Source: Peribacillus glennii
GTDB lineage: Bacteria; Bacillota; Bacilli; Bacillales; DSM-1321
Length of the DNA stretch: 64,000 bases
NCBI RefSeq assembly: GCF_003429105.1
Contig: NZ_QVTD01000004.1
Coordinates: 1 to 64,000, forward strand
Direction of reading: 5' to 3'
Under the pieces are notes generated by a model, which was not told the DNA's origin, made no database searches, and worked only from the letters and a program-made list of their open reading frames with translations. The stretch's first letter is position 1. Each line of letters begins with the position of its first letter. The translations under genes and the position numbers were made by a program. Below, one piece after another: positions 53,906-61,850 of the stretch.

Positions 53906-54052
53906 TTTATTATATTCCTGCACCCTGATGCAATACTTATGAACCAACAAGTAAAGTTTTCTTTCATTTCCCTGGGACGAGTGCCCTTTCAGCGACGCAT
54001 GTTATTCATATATTGTATGAGAGGCAGATTATGACTTGGAGGTGATCGATAA

Positions 54053-54289
54053 TTGGCACTCTTTAAAGCAAAAAAGCAGGTGCAAAAGAATGACCGCTTC
54101 ACACAATTGATGTTCGGGAAAAAAGCTGCTCCCCAAAAGGAGAAAACGGATTGGAAGAACCTTGCAAATAATATCGATTATGGACAGCTGATGGATAATG
54201 TGGAGATCCTGATGAATGCCTATGGCAAAATCAAACCAGGCCTTTCCAAAATTAATCCGTTGGTTTCAAAACTGATCAAGAAAGGATAA
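54053..54289 (+). CDS. 78-residue basic protein (yjzB position)
   Basis: A lysine-rich protein starting TTG 54053 (MALFKAKKQVQKNDRF) after TTGGAGGTGATCGATAA. The C-terminal half contains two predicted amphipathic helices (YGQLMDNVEILMNAYGKIK and SKINPLVSKLIKKG). It is divergent from fabH and convergent with comZ, the place of yjzB in B. subtilis; I cannot confirm similarity from memory, so no symbol is given. A long perfect stem terminator follows. Confidence 0.72.
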   Translation: MALFKAKKQVQKNDRFTQLMFGKKAAPQKEKTDWKNLANNIDYGQLMDNVEILMNAYGKIKPGLSKINPLVSKLIKKG

Positions 54290-54296
54290 TGAAAAA

Positions 54297-54338
54297 GGCC
54301 GGGTTAACTTTTTGTAATGTTAACCCGGCCCCTTTTAA
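54297..54338. terminator. terminator between the yjzB-position gene and comZ
   Basis: GGCCGGGTTAAC pairs perfectly with GTTAACCCGGCC around ten bases, with TTTT on the right and TTTTT on the minus side. Confidence 0.92.
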
Positions 54339-54350
54339 TGATCCTAGCGT

Positions 54351-54539
54351 TTACCGGCCGCTTTGCGCATCCTTTTTCCCCAGCTCATATGCTTCATACA
54401 TTACCTTCTGGAATAGATCCATAAAAGGCTCAGCCATGTCCATCGATAATGGAATGCCTGCTTCTTCCAATTTCGCTTTCGCTTCAGGGAAATATTTCAT
54501 AGCAATTGCCATGAATTCCAGTGCTTTTTCGTTTTGCAT
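54351..54539 (-). CDS. comZ: competence regulator ComZ
   Basis: A 62-residue protein: MQNEKALEFMAIAMKYFPEA, KLEEAGIPLSMDMAEPF and FQKVMYEAYELGKKDAQSG, matching ComZ, which represses comG expression in B. subtilis. Start ATG 54539 follows AAAGGAGCAATCAT; the frame extends to 54596 without a site. It lies 46 nt behind med, with which it forms a small operon. A strong terminator follows. Confidence 0.93.
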   Translation of the reverse strand: MQNEKALEFMAIAMKYFPEAKAKLEEAGIPLSMDMAEPFMDLFQKVMYEAYELGKKDAQSGR

Positions 54540-54585
54540 GATGATTGCTCCTTTTTTGATAAATAAGTGATTACGTGTATGTAAC

Positions 54586-55542
54586 TCAGTTTTCATTCGG
54601 CAGCTTACCGGTCTTAATGTACCGCTTAATATGCTGATCGATTTCTTCCCGCAGCTGCTTGCTGACCAACGGGCTATATTTTCCCATTGTTATTACTTTG
54701 TCTTCAAAATCAAAAGATAGATTCCCTGAAGGTAATTCTCCTTCAGCAAACTTTTCGGCAGCCAGCTCATACAATAGGTCGACATGCTGGACAGTGCTTG
54801 TCAATACGGTGGACTCACCAAGTTCGGCTTGGTCGGAAACAAAGCCAATGGCATATAGCCCCTTTTCTTTTATTCTTTCGATTACAGGAACATTATACCC
54901 GTCGCCCGCCGGATAAACTACATCCGTGCCTGAGGCGACCATACCATTAAGCAGTTTCAACGCCTTTTCTTCGGAATCCCAGTCACCGACATACTCGGTT
55001 ACCACATGAATGTCTTTTTTTTGATATTTTGCGCCTTCTTCAAAACCCTTGACTTCCGGCTGCCAATCAAAGGAAGCCAGCACACCAACCCTGTTTGAAC
55101 TGGACATTTTTGCAGCGACCATTCCGCCAAAGAAACCCATCGCATGTGCCTCAAAGTTAAGGCTGGTAGTATTTCTTTCGGTTGCCTTCCCATTGAAACT
55201 AACAAAATGGATATCACTGTATTCCTTTGCGACTCTATTAAAGATTTCCGCATAATCATTGCCATGGCCAATGATCAGATTAACTCCTTTTTCGTGAAAG
55301 TCCTTGACAGCATGTTCCACAATCAGGCTCGAGTTCATCCCTTCCTTATAATACACTTCAACATCGAACCGGGATTGGATATTCAATAATCCCTTGTAAC
55401 CTTTTGTTCCCCATACCTGGTCATTAATCGTTTCCGGAACCAGCAAGCCCACTTTTTTAAGCTTGCCATCATCCATAGGATGTGCACAGCCAGCCAAAAG
55501 CAGGCAAATAATAATAAGCGTGGCTCCTAAATTCCTTTTCAT
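54586..55542 (-). CDS. med: Med, positive regulator of comK (BMP-family lipoprotein)
   Basis: A 318-residue lipoprotein, the length of B. subtilis Med. The signal peptide LGATLIIICLLLAGC has lipobox LAGC; the mature part is a periplasmic-binding-protein fold of the BMP/PnrA type (KKVGLLVPETINDQVWGTKG, NLIIGHGNDYAEIFNRVAKE, VVYPAGDGYNVPVIERIKEK, AIGFVSDQAELG). Med raises ComK levels. Start ATG 55542 follows TTGAGGGAGTTGCATTTG. Operon with comZ. Confidence 0.93.
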   Translation of the reverse strand: MKRNLGATLIIICLLLAGCAHPMDDGKLKKVGLLVPETINDQVWGTKGYKGLLNIQSRFDVEVYYKEGMNSSLIVEHAVKDFHEKGVNLIIGHGNDYAEIFNRVAKEYSDIHFVSFNGKATERNTTSLNFEAHAMGFFGGMVAAKMSSSNRVGVLASFDWQPEVKGFEEGAKYQKKDIHVVTEYVGDWDSEEKALKLLNGMVASGTDVVYPAGDGYNVPVIERIKEKGLYAIGFVSDQAELGESTVLTSTVQHVDLLYELAAEKFAEGELPSGNLSFDFEDKVITMGKYSPLVSKQLREEIDQHIKRYIKTGKLPNEN

Positions 55543-55686
55543 CAAATGCAACTCCCTCAAATAACAGCCCTGCCTACAAAATAGAAATAGCTGCGCTTAG
55601 CAAAATAAAAGAAGGTCTCAGAATTGGTTCTTTTTGCCTATAAGTTCTTTTCCATTCTACCTTTTCGACAATTAGTTGAAAAGTTT

Positions 55687-56493
55687 TTAGCGCATCTTCC
55701 ATTTTCCGATCGTTTGCATCCGTTTGTGATGGACTTTTTGAAGTTCAATGCCTAACTCCGGCTCTACCGTATTCTTGAGTTGATATACAAACGATGCCTT
55801 ATCATTTTCCTGGTGCCCTGCCATCTCTGCATCAGTTAGCTCACTGTTAAAAACAGCACGCGCACAAAGTTTCCACTGGTTGGGTTTTGTGCTTTTTATA
55901 GTGATTATGTTCTCGGAAAGATTGATTATATCTTCAAAACAGGCCAGGAAATCCGTTATAAATATAGCATCAAGCTTGTATTCAGTTTCCAGTGCCGCTA
56001 TGGGCAAAGTTTCCCCATTTGACTCTATGCCGCGTTCAAATACCATGGTTTCCGGCTGCCATGGACCATAAATAGTTGGCAAAAAGATGATTTTATCTTG
56101 GACATTATCGGTTTTAGACATCTTTCTTTCTTCACCATTATATTCAATCGGATAAAGCACGATAGTGCGGTCAGCAACGGGCATTTTAGACAGCAATGCA
56201 TCCAATTCATTTTTTAATTCAGCCGTTTTACCGGAATCGCTTTTAATGAAGTCATACCAAGAAATATAAAGCGTTATCTTGCCAGGATTGCTTACTTTCT
56301 TCAATTCTTGCAATGAAATATAACTAAAATTGGCGTTGCGGCCGATTTCGAGCTGTTTTTCCTGGGTAGTATGATTCAGATCGTCATCGTTTGTCCAATC
56401 GGCCCCCAACACTTCATGCCCCTGTTCCAGTAAAAATTTGCATAGATGAAACCCAATAAATTGATAGGCGCCAATAACAATGGATAATTCCAT
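55687..56493 (-). CDS. NAD-dependent epimerase-like protein (YjaV position)
   Basis: A 268-residue Rossmann-fold protein. The N-terminal dinucleotide fold VIGAYQFIGFHLCKFLLEQG (classical GxxGxxG reduced to GAYQFIG) and HEVLGADW loop, then FLPTIYGPWQPETMVFERGI, resemble short extended SDR/epimerases, but the YxxxK catalytic pair is not evident, so it may be a degenerate, non-enzymatic member. It lies between med and a hydrolase gene, as B. subtilis yjaV does. Start ATG 56493 follows CAGGGGGGCTTCAT. Confidence 0.75.
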   Translation of the reverse strand: MELSIVIGAYQFIGFHLCKFLLEQGHEVLGADWTNDDDLNHTTQEKQLEIGRNANFSYISLQELKKVSNPGKITLYISWYDFIKSDSGKTAELKNELDALLSKMPVADRTIVLYPIEYNGEERKMSKTDNVQDKIIFLPTIYGPWQPETMVFERGIESNGETLPIAALETEYKLDAIFITDFLACFEDIINLSENIITIKSTKPNQWKLCARAVFNSELTDAEMAGHQENDKASFVYQLKNTVEPELGIELQKVHHKRMQTIGKWKMR

Positions 56494-56582
56494 ATGAAGC
56501 CCCCCCTGTTTTGGAATCATAGGATAAAGGCAATGTCTTATACTTGCTGTATCGTATGCACCGATCCGGGAATTATTGCTCT

Positions 56583-57308
56583 TTACAAAGAAGTTTCATA
56601 TTTCTTAAAGAATTGCCCGATCTGCAAAGGAATTTTATACCTTTTTTCGGGCAGCAAATAGGTTATATTCGTTTCCGTTCTGCCAGGTTGCTGCTCCAGT
56701 TTTTTATAAATATCTGTTTGTCCCTTTTCAATACTGCCGACAATATGAATGATCTTAAGGGGAATGTCCTTGTTCGGAAACGGGGATTCGGATGAAAAAA
56801 TCAGCTGTTCGCATTTTTTTTCCTCGATCCCAAACGCGGCTGCTATTTCCTTCAACTTCCTTTTGTAGAAAAATTTATTATCCTTTTCTTTTTGCATATG
56901 TGTCTGCAGGTTTAGGCAAGGATCAAGGAAAACGGCAGACCTTATGTTCTGCTTCATTTCATTCATTAGCTGTATCGCTGTGAGGGCGCCTGTCCCCTCC
57001 GCCAATATGTGAATCCTATCGTTTAAAATTTCGCTTCTCATCATCATCCAATATATTTTTTTCGCCATTTCCACAGCAATCGGGCTCCCCCAGCCGCTTT
57101 GATAAAAATTCGAGGAAAAAATCAAATATCCATACTCTTTTAAGCGCTCTAATATCTGTGACCTCCCCGGGTGCTGCATCCAATAGCTGTTCCCCTGTTC
57201 AACAAAATGGTTCCGATCCCCGATGAGAAGTACGGCGAACCCGCTTGGCTTGGGGGGGTAGTAGACGATATTCCATTGTCCGTCACTTTGAAATGTTCGC
57301 TGCTCCAT
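56583..57308 (-). CDS. alpha/beta-hydrolase-like protein without the usual nucleophile (YjaU position)
   Basis: A 241-residue protein with an alpha/beta-hydrolase layout: VYYPPKPSGFAVLLIGD, LKEYGYLIFSSNFYQSGWGS, the elbow HILAEGTGALTAIQLMNEM, VFLDPCLNL and LKIIHIVGSIEKGQ. At the elbow, GxSxG reads EGTGA, so Thr stands where Ser is expected and activity is doubtful. Start ATG 57308 follows AAAAGGAGAAAGTACTG. It lies 89 nt before the epimerase-like gene and corresponds in position to yjaU of B. subtilis. Confidence 0.72.
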   Translation of the reverse strand: MEQRTFQSDGQWNIVYYPPKPSGFAVLLIGDRNHFVEQGNSYWMQHPGRSQILERLKEYGYLIFSSNFYQSGWGSPIAVEMAKKIYWMMMRSEILNDRIHILAEGTGALTAIQLMNEMKQNIRSAVFLDPCLNLQTHMQKEKDNKFFYKRKLKEIAAAFGIEEKKCEQLIFSSESPFPNKDIPLKIIHIVGSIEKGQTDIYKKLEQQPGRTETNITYLLPEKRYKIPLQIGQFFKKYETSL

Positions 57309-57770
57309 CAGTACTTTCTCCTTTTCGACGCTTATTGCCTTATTTACTATATGTGGTGCGACAAATTTCGATCGTATATGCGCCTATCAAAACAGCCTAT
57401 ATAAAGTTAAATCTATTAATTTATATTTGGCTTAATCGTGTGAGACCAGTGTTTTACACGCCTTTCAACAATTTCCAAAAAGGTTGCTGCAACTGCACAG
57501 GTGAAAGAACCAGGCAGCTTTCTTCTGTGCGGTGGAAGCTTTACTGAGCCAAACCTCAAGAAGAATATTTTAATAATGTGTAATTACTTCGTTTAACTTT
57601 TTATCAATCATCTGCTGAAAGAGTTCAGAAACCCTTTCTCACATTCATTTTACAATAAGGCTCCCAGCAAATTCCCTTGTTTTTTTCAAACAATTTGAGA
57701 AAATATATATGTTATATCAAGCTTAATATGGTACTATTAAGTGGAATGCAGTGGAACGAGGTGATGATCA
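57309..57770. other. intergenic region with repeat B4
   Basis: No gene supported apart from repeat family B copy 4 (57424-57556): left end TTTGGCTTAATCGTGTGAGA, inside GTTTTACACGCCTTTCAACA, right end ACTGAGCCAAAC. The yjzD promoter must lie at its right end. Confidence 0.55.
57424..57556. repeat. repeat family B, copy 4 (long form)
   Basis: Imperfect terminal repeats TTTGGCTTA / TGAGCCAAA about 125 nt apart; the internal ACACGCCTTTCAACA matches CATGCCTTTCAGCA of copy 1. Confidence 0.55.
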
Positions 57771-57959
57771 ATGCAATACTTTTGGACGGTATTCTGGAGC
57801 TTCATATTAACTCATATGCTAACATATGTGGTTTCCTCGATGATCGGAACAGGCTATGACCTTAACACGGCCAATATCTTGAGTGTGGCGGTAACCATCT
57901 TAATTTTGATTGTACCAGCCATTCTCCCTGATGAACCGGTTGAAAATACCCACCATTAA
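57771..57959 (+). CDS. yjzD: DUF2929 membrane protein YjzD
   Basis: A 62-residue protein with two hydrophobic segments (about 4-24 and 37-53): MQYFWTVFWSFILTHMLTYV and ANILSVAVTILILIVPAILP, matching DUF2929/YjzD. Start ATG 57771 follows GAACGAGGTGATGATCA. Located in the yjzC-yjaU interval as in B. subtilis. Function unknown. Confidence 0.85.
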   Translation: MQYFWTVFWSFILTHMLTYVVSSMIGTGYDLNTANILSVAVTILILIVPAILPDEPVENTHH

Positions 57960-58009
57960 TTTTGTTTATTAGAAAACTTGCCGACTTGCGAGCCTTGGTA
58001 AAGGCGACG

Positions 58010-58131
58010 GCAGAGGCGTAGTTAGGGCCACAGCGATGTGGGTCACACAGACATTGCCACAGGATGTGGCGCACTTAGTCTGTGTTCATATTATGCAGAT
58101 ACAAAGTATCAAACTTTCTTATCTGCCATGT
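58010..58131 (-). repeat. repeat family C, copy 3
   Basis: Hairpins CCACAGCGATGTGG and CCACAGGATGTGG, then GCGCACTTAGTCTGTGTTC and stem ATGCAGAT / ATCTGCCAT, directly beside the clpB terminator. Order is that of copies at 19751 and 35908. Confidence 0.62.
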
Positions 58132-58132
58132 A

Positions 58133-58170
58133 AGCAAAAGGGCACCTGGAATTTGGGTGCCCTTTTGCTA
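58133..58170. terminator. bidirectional terminator between yjzD and clpB
   Basis: AGCAAAAGGGCACC pairs with GGGTGCCCTTTTGCT; symmetrical for both strands. Confidence 0.9.
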
Positions 58171-58226
58171 TTTTTTATAAGTCAATAAATCTAATCAGTG
58201 AATGACAATTATCCAAAATTGTTTTC

Positions 58227-60359
58227 TTATGCAGGATGAATCTGCAGATCGTCCCCATCAAAATCGATCAACACCCCCCGGTACTCGGCAATCCGGCCGG
58301 CAATCAACTCCCTGGCCAGCTTTGTTTCAACGTGCTTTTGGATAAACCTTCTCAGGGGACGGGCTCCATATACCGGGTCATATCCCTGATCGGCAATATG
58401 CATTTTCGCTGAATCCGTTATCGTTAGGGAGATATTCCTTTCTTTCAGGCGGCTTTGCAATTCCATAAAGATTTTTCCCACAATTCCAATGATTTCGTGT
58501 TTAGCGAGAGGCTTGAACAGGACAATATCATCAATGCGGTTGAGAAATTCGGGACGGAATCGGCTTTTTAATTCAGTAAACACCTGTTCTCTTGCCACCT
58601 CCGCTATCAAGCCATCAGGATTGTCCGTTTGCAGCAAATACTGGGAACCTATATTTGATGTCATGATGATTACTGTATTTTTGCAGTTAACCGTTCTTCC
58701 CTGTGAGTCAGTGATCCGGCCATCATCCAGCATCTGCAATAAAATATTGAACACTTCCGGATGGGCTTTTTCAATTTCATCAAATAAAATAACAGAATAT
58801 GGCTGCCGGCGTACAGCTTCTGTCAATTGGCCCCCTTCTTCATATCCGACATAACTGGGCGGTGCCCCAATCAGCCTTGCGACCGAATGCTTTTCCATAT
58901 ACTCCGACATGTCTAACCTGATCAAGTGGGCTTCACTATCAAAAAGCGTGTCTGCCAGGGCTTTCACCAATTCCGTTTTCCCTACTCCTGTCGGGCCCAG
59001 GAAGATGAACGAACCAATCGGCCTGTTTGGATCTTTTAATCCCGCTCTTGCCCGTAATACCGCATCAGAAACCAGCCCAATCGCATCATCCTGGCCAATT
59101 ACCCGTTCTCTTAGAATACTTGGCAATCGAAGAAGCTTATCCCTTTCACTTTCAATAAGTTTCGCGACCGGTATTCCGGTCCATCTCGCCACGATATTTG
59201 AAATCTCCTCTTCCGTTACCTCCTGCCGCAGCAATCTGGATTCCTGTTTTTCTTGCTCAAAATCCTCCTCTAAGGCATATAGCTGCCGCTCCACTTCCGG
59301 AATCCGTCCATGCCTCAATTCTGCTGCAAGGTTTAAATCATATTCATTCTCAGCTTTTTCCAGTGCCCTGCGATAGCCTTCGAGCTGCTCCCTCTTTTCC
59401 TGTACTTCAAGCAGTAACGATTTTTCATTTTGCCATTTTGATTTCATGCTGTCGGCCTGTTTCCGCAGTTCCGTCAGCTCTTTTATAAGTGCTTCCTGGC
59501 GCGTTAGGCTTTGCTCATCATTTTCTTTCGAAAGGGCCGCCTCTTCAATTTCCAGCTGCATCACCCTTCTTGTAATTTCATCAAGCTCCGCAGGCATAGA
59601 ATCGATTTCTGTCCGTATCATCGCACAGGCCTCATCGATTAGATCGATAGCTTTATCAGGTAAAAAGCGCTCGGTGATGTAACGGTTTGACAGGACAGCT
59701 GCTGCAACAATTGCTCGGTCGTGGATGCGGACACCGTGGTGGATCTCGAAGCGCTCCTTTAATCCGCGCAAGATGGATACAGTATCTTCTAGATCCGGTT
59801 CCTGTACTAAAACCTGTTGAAACCGTCTTTCAAGAGCTGCATCTTTTTCGATATATTGGCGGTATTCATCCAATGTTGTGGCTCCTATGCAATGAAGTTC
59901 ACCGCGGGCAAGCATTGGCTTTAGCATATTTCCGGCATCCAGCGCGCCTTCCGTTCTGCCAGCTCCAACAATTGTATGCAGCTCATCAATAAATAGCAGG
60001 ATCTGCCCTTCACTTTTCCGTACCTCATTCAATACGGCTTTTAGGCGTTCTTCAAATTCCCCCCGGAATTTCGCGCCGGCAACGAGCGCACTCATATCAA
60101 GGGCAAATATCGTTTTCTCCTTTAAGCCTTCCGGTACGTCTTTTCTGACAATCCGCTGGGCAAGCCCTTCAATAATGGCTGTTTTTCCAACCCCCGGTTC
60201 ACCGATCAAAACCGGGTTATTTTTTGTTTTCCTTGAAAGAATCCGGATTACATTCCGGATTTCTGTATCACGTCCAATTACAGGATCCATTTTTCCTGTT
60301 TTCACTTCGTCCACCAGGTCTCTTCCATATTTTTTCAATGCCTCATAAGAAGTTTCCAC
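58227..60359 (-). CDS. clpB: ATP-dependent chaperone ClpB lacking the N-terminal domain
   Basis: A 710-residue Hsp100 disaggregase subunit. It begins at the end of the usual interdomain linker ([20 protein letters not shown]) and has NBD1 (Walker [10 protein letters not shown] about 54-62; Walker [10 protein letters not shown]), the coiled-coil middle domain with motifs about 275-400, and NBD2 (Walker [22 protein letters not shown]; sensor PEFLNRIDD). ClpB normally has about 860 residues; the 150-residue N-domain is absent, and GTG 60359 with GGGAGGGCATAAG is a genuine start, since a promoter and CtsR box lie immediately upstream. No IGF/L loop for ClpP is seen. Expected to refold aggregates with DnaK. 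Confidence 0.92.
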   Translation of the reverse strand: METSYEALKKYGRDLVDEVKTGKMDPVIGRDTEIRNVIRILSRKTKNNPVLIGEPGVGKTAIIEGLAQRIVRKDVPEGLKEKTIFALDMSALVAGAKFRGEFEERLKAVLNEVRKSEGQILLFIDELHTIVGAGRTEGALDAGNMLKPMLARGELHCIGATTLDEYRQYIEKDAALERRFQQVLVQEPDLEDTVSILRGLKERFEIHHGVRIHDRAIVAAAVLSNRYITERFLPDKAIDLIDEACAMIRTEIDSMPAELDEITRRVMQLEIEEAALSKENDEQSLTRQEALIKELTELRKQADSMKSKWQNEKSLLLEVQEKREQLEGYRRALEKAENEYDLNLAAELRHGRIPEVERQLYALEEDFEQEKQESRLLRQEVTEEEISNIVARWTGIPVAKLIESERDKLLRLPSILRERVIGQDDAIGLVSDAVLRARAGLKDPNRPIGSFIFLGPTGVGKTELVKALADTLFDSEAHLIRLDMSEYMEKHSVARLIGAPPSYVGYEEGGQLTEAVRRQPYSVILFDEIEKAHPEVFNILLQMLDDGRITDSQGRTVNCKNTVIIMTSNIGSQYLLQTDNPDGLIAEVAREQVFTELKSRFRPEFLNRIDDIVLFKPLAKHEIIGIVGKIFMELQSRLKERNISLTITDSAKMHIADQGYDPVYGARPLRRFIQKHVETKLARELIAGRIAEYRGVLIDFDGDDLQIHPA

Positions 60360-60448
60360 CTTATGCCCTCCCATTTAGTGATTTTTTCCTGATCCATTTT
60401 ATCTCGCAAAAAAGCTGGCAGCTGACAAATACGCTATAAAATAGTTTG

Positions 60449-60465
60449 TTTGACCATTTTTGACC
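60449..60465 (-). promoter_or_regulatory. CtsR operator
   Basis: Minus strand GGTCAAAAATGGTCAAA is an exact match to the CtsR heptad repeat (A/GGTCAAANANA/GGTCAAA). It lies just downstream of the -10 box of the clpB promoter, so CtsR would block transcription without heat stress. Confidence 0.95.
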
Positions 60466-60475
60466 TTATACATTC

Positions 60476-60503
60476 ATTATAGTTTTTTTGTTCCGTATGT
60501 AAA
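60476..60503 (-). promoter_or_regulatory. sigma-A promoter of clpB
   Basis: TTTACA (60498-60503) and TATAAT (60476-60481) on the minus strand with 16-nt spacing, followed by the CtsR operator. This places transcription start about 110 nt before GTG 60359. Confidence 0.85.
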
Positions 60504-60591
60504 GTTTGAAAAATCGCGGATTGGCAATGTTTAAGAGAAAGTGAAAGGGGTCTTATATTATACAAATAGCAAATGTATGACTTAACTGACC

Positions 60592-60632
60592 AAAAAAAAA
60601 AGCCAGACCCCCTATATTCAAGAGGCCTGGCA
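60592..60632 (-). terminator. terminator of yjzC
   Basis: Minus strand GCCAGGCCTCT and AGGGGGTCTGGC pair imperfectly, followed by TTTTTTTTTT. Confidence 0.82.
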
Positions 60633-60648
60633 ATTGCTGCTGCCATAT

Positions 60649-60828
60649 TCAAGGTTTCCGCTTATAAGTCCAAAGGCGGTTGTGATTGGATGTTTCAGGA
60701 AAGCGGTCTCCCGTTGCCAGTTTGATCCTTTGAGGATTTACGACCATGCTTCCAGTTTCGCCAATTTCAACATATATACCATTATTGGGCGCTTTTTGCC
60801 CTGGCCTGAATTGATGATTCTGCCCCAT
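60649..60828 (-). CDS. yjzC: YjzC family protein
   Basis: A 59-residue protein MGQNHQFRPGQKAPNNGIYV, EIGETGSMVVNPQRI, KLATGDRFPETSNHNRLWTY, matching YjzC, with a Gly/Pro-rich head and no membrane segment. Start ATG 60828 follows AAAGGAGAGATGACG. Between argF and clpB, in the place of yjzC next to argF in B. subtilis. Role unknown; terminator downstream. Confidence 0.92.
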   Translation of the reverse strand: MGQNHQFRPGQKAPNNGIYVEIGETGSMVVNPQRIKLATGDRFPETSNHNRLWTYKRKP

Positions 60829-60902
60829 CGTCATCTCTCCTTTGCTATGGCTGCCCGCTTATTGTTTCCTTATTGCCTCTTCAACATGAATGTTTTTTAC
60901 AC

Positions 60903-61850
60903 TCAAGATAAGAGATCCGCAAGGATGGCTTTTTGGGCATGGAGGCGATTCCCTGCTTGATGGAAGATAACGGACTGCGGTCCATCGATTATTTCCGTGG
61001 TTACTTCTTCTTCACGGTGGGCAGGCAGGCAATGCATGAAGATATAATCCTTATCGGCATGGCTTACTAAGTCTGCATTTATCTGGTAATCTTTAAATGC
61101 TTCGAGACGCAATTCATTTTCCTGCTCCTGCCCCATCGACGTCCAAACATCGGAGTAAACAATGTCTGCATTTTTTATGGCAGCCGCAGCAGATGTGTGG
61201 ACTTCAATTGTACAATTATTCATAGCTGCTTCTTTTTGGGCAATACTTATGATTTCTTCATTTGGCTCGTACCCTTGAGGACAGCCAATTGAAAAATCCA
61301 TTCCCGTTTTTGCACAAGCAATCATTAAAGAATGCGCCATATTATTGCCGTCTCCAATATAAGCCATTTTCAAGCCCTTGAGGCTGCCTTTGACCTCCTG
61401 GATCGTAAGTAAATCAGCAAGGGCCTGGCAAGGATGGGCGGTATCTGTCAACCCGTTGATAATCGGGATTGTGGCGGCAGAGGCGAGCTCTTTTACTTTT
61501 TCGTGTTCAAAAGTGCGGATCATGATCCCGTCCACATATTGTGACAAAACCTTTGCCGTGTCGGAAACAGTCTCTCCCCTGCCAATTTGCAGGTCATTGC
61601 TGCTCAGGAAAAGTGCGTGCCCCCCTAGCTGGAGCATCCCTACTTCAAAGGAAACCCGTGTCCGCGTGGAGGACTTCTCAAAAATCATTCCGAGCGTTTT
61701 TCCTGTTAAAGGGCGAAAATCCTCGCCCATTTCATGTTTGTTTTTAATATTCTTGGCGAGTTTAAGCAACTGCAGGATTTGATCGCCGGAAATGTCCGCG
61801 AGTGCCAGAAAGTCTTTTTGCCCGAGAATTTTATATTGGGTTGCTTTCAT
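60903..61850 (-). CDS. argF: ornithine carbamoyltransferase
   Basis: A 315-residue transferase making citrulline from ornithine and carbamoyl phosphate. Carbamoyl-phosphate site FEKSSTRTRVSFE (about 56-68) and HPCQALADLLT; ornithine site DVWTSMGQE (about 228-236) and HCLPAHREEEVT (about 270-281). Start ATG 61850 (MKATQYKILG) overlaps the carB stop by 4 nt and has AGAGGGGGTGGCACAAGC upstream, so translation is coupled. Last gene of an arginine operon. Confidence 0.97.
   Translation of the reverse strand: MKATQYKILGQKDFLALADISGDQILQLLKLAKNIKNKHEMGEDFRPLTGKTLGMIFEKSSTRTRVSFEVGMLQLGGHALFLSSNDLQIGRGETVSDTAKVLSQYVDGIMIRTFEHEKVKELASAATIPIINGLTDTAHPCQALADLLTIQEVKGSLKGLKMAYIGDGNNMAHSLMIACAKTGMDFSIGCPQGYEPNEEIISIAQKEAAMNNCTIEVHTSAAAAIKNADIVYSDVWTSMGQEQENELRLEAFKDYQINADLVSHADKDYIFMHCLPAHREEEVTTEIIDGPQSVIFHQAGNRLHAQKAILADLLS

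Noticed and set aside
58489-59682. Several long plus-strand frames opposite clpB
   Set aside because: They are antisense shadows of a highly conserved gene, have no ribosome binding sites and no family resemblance.
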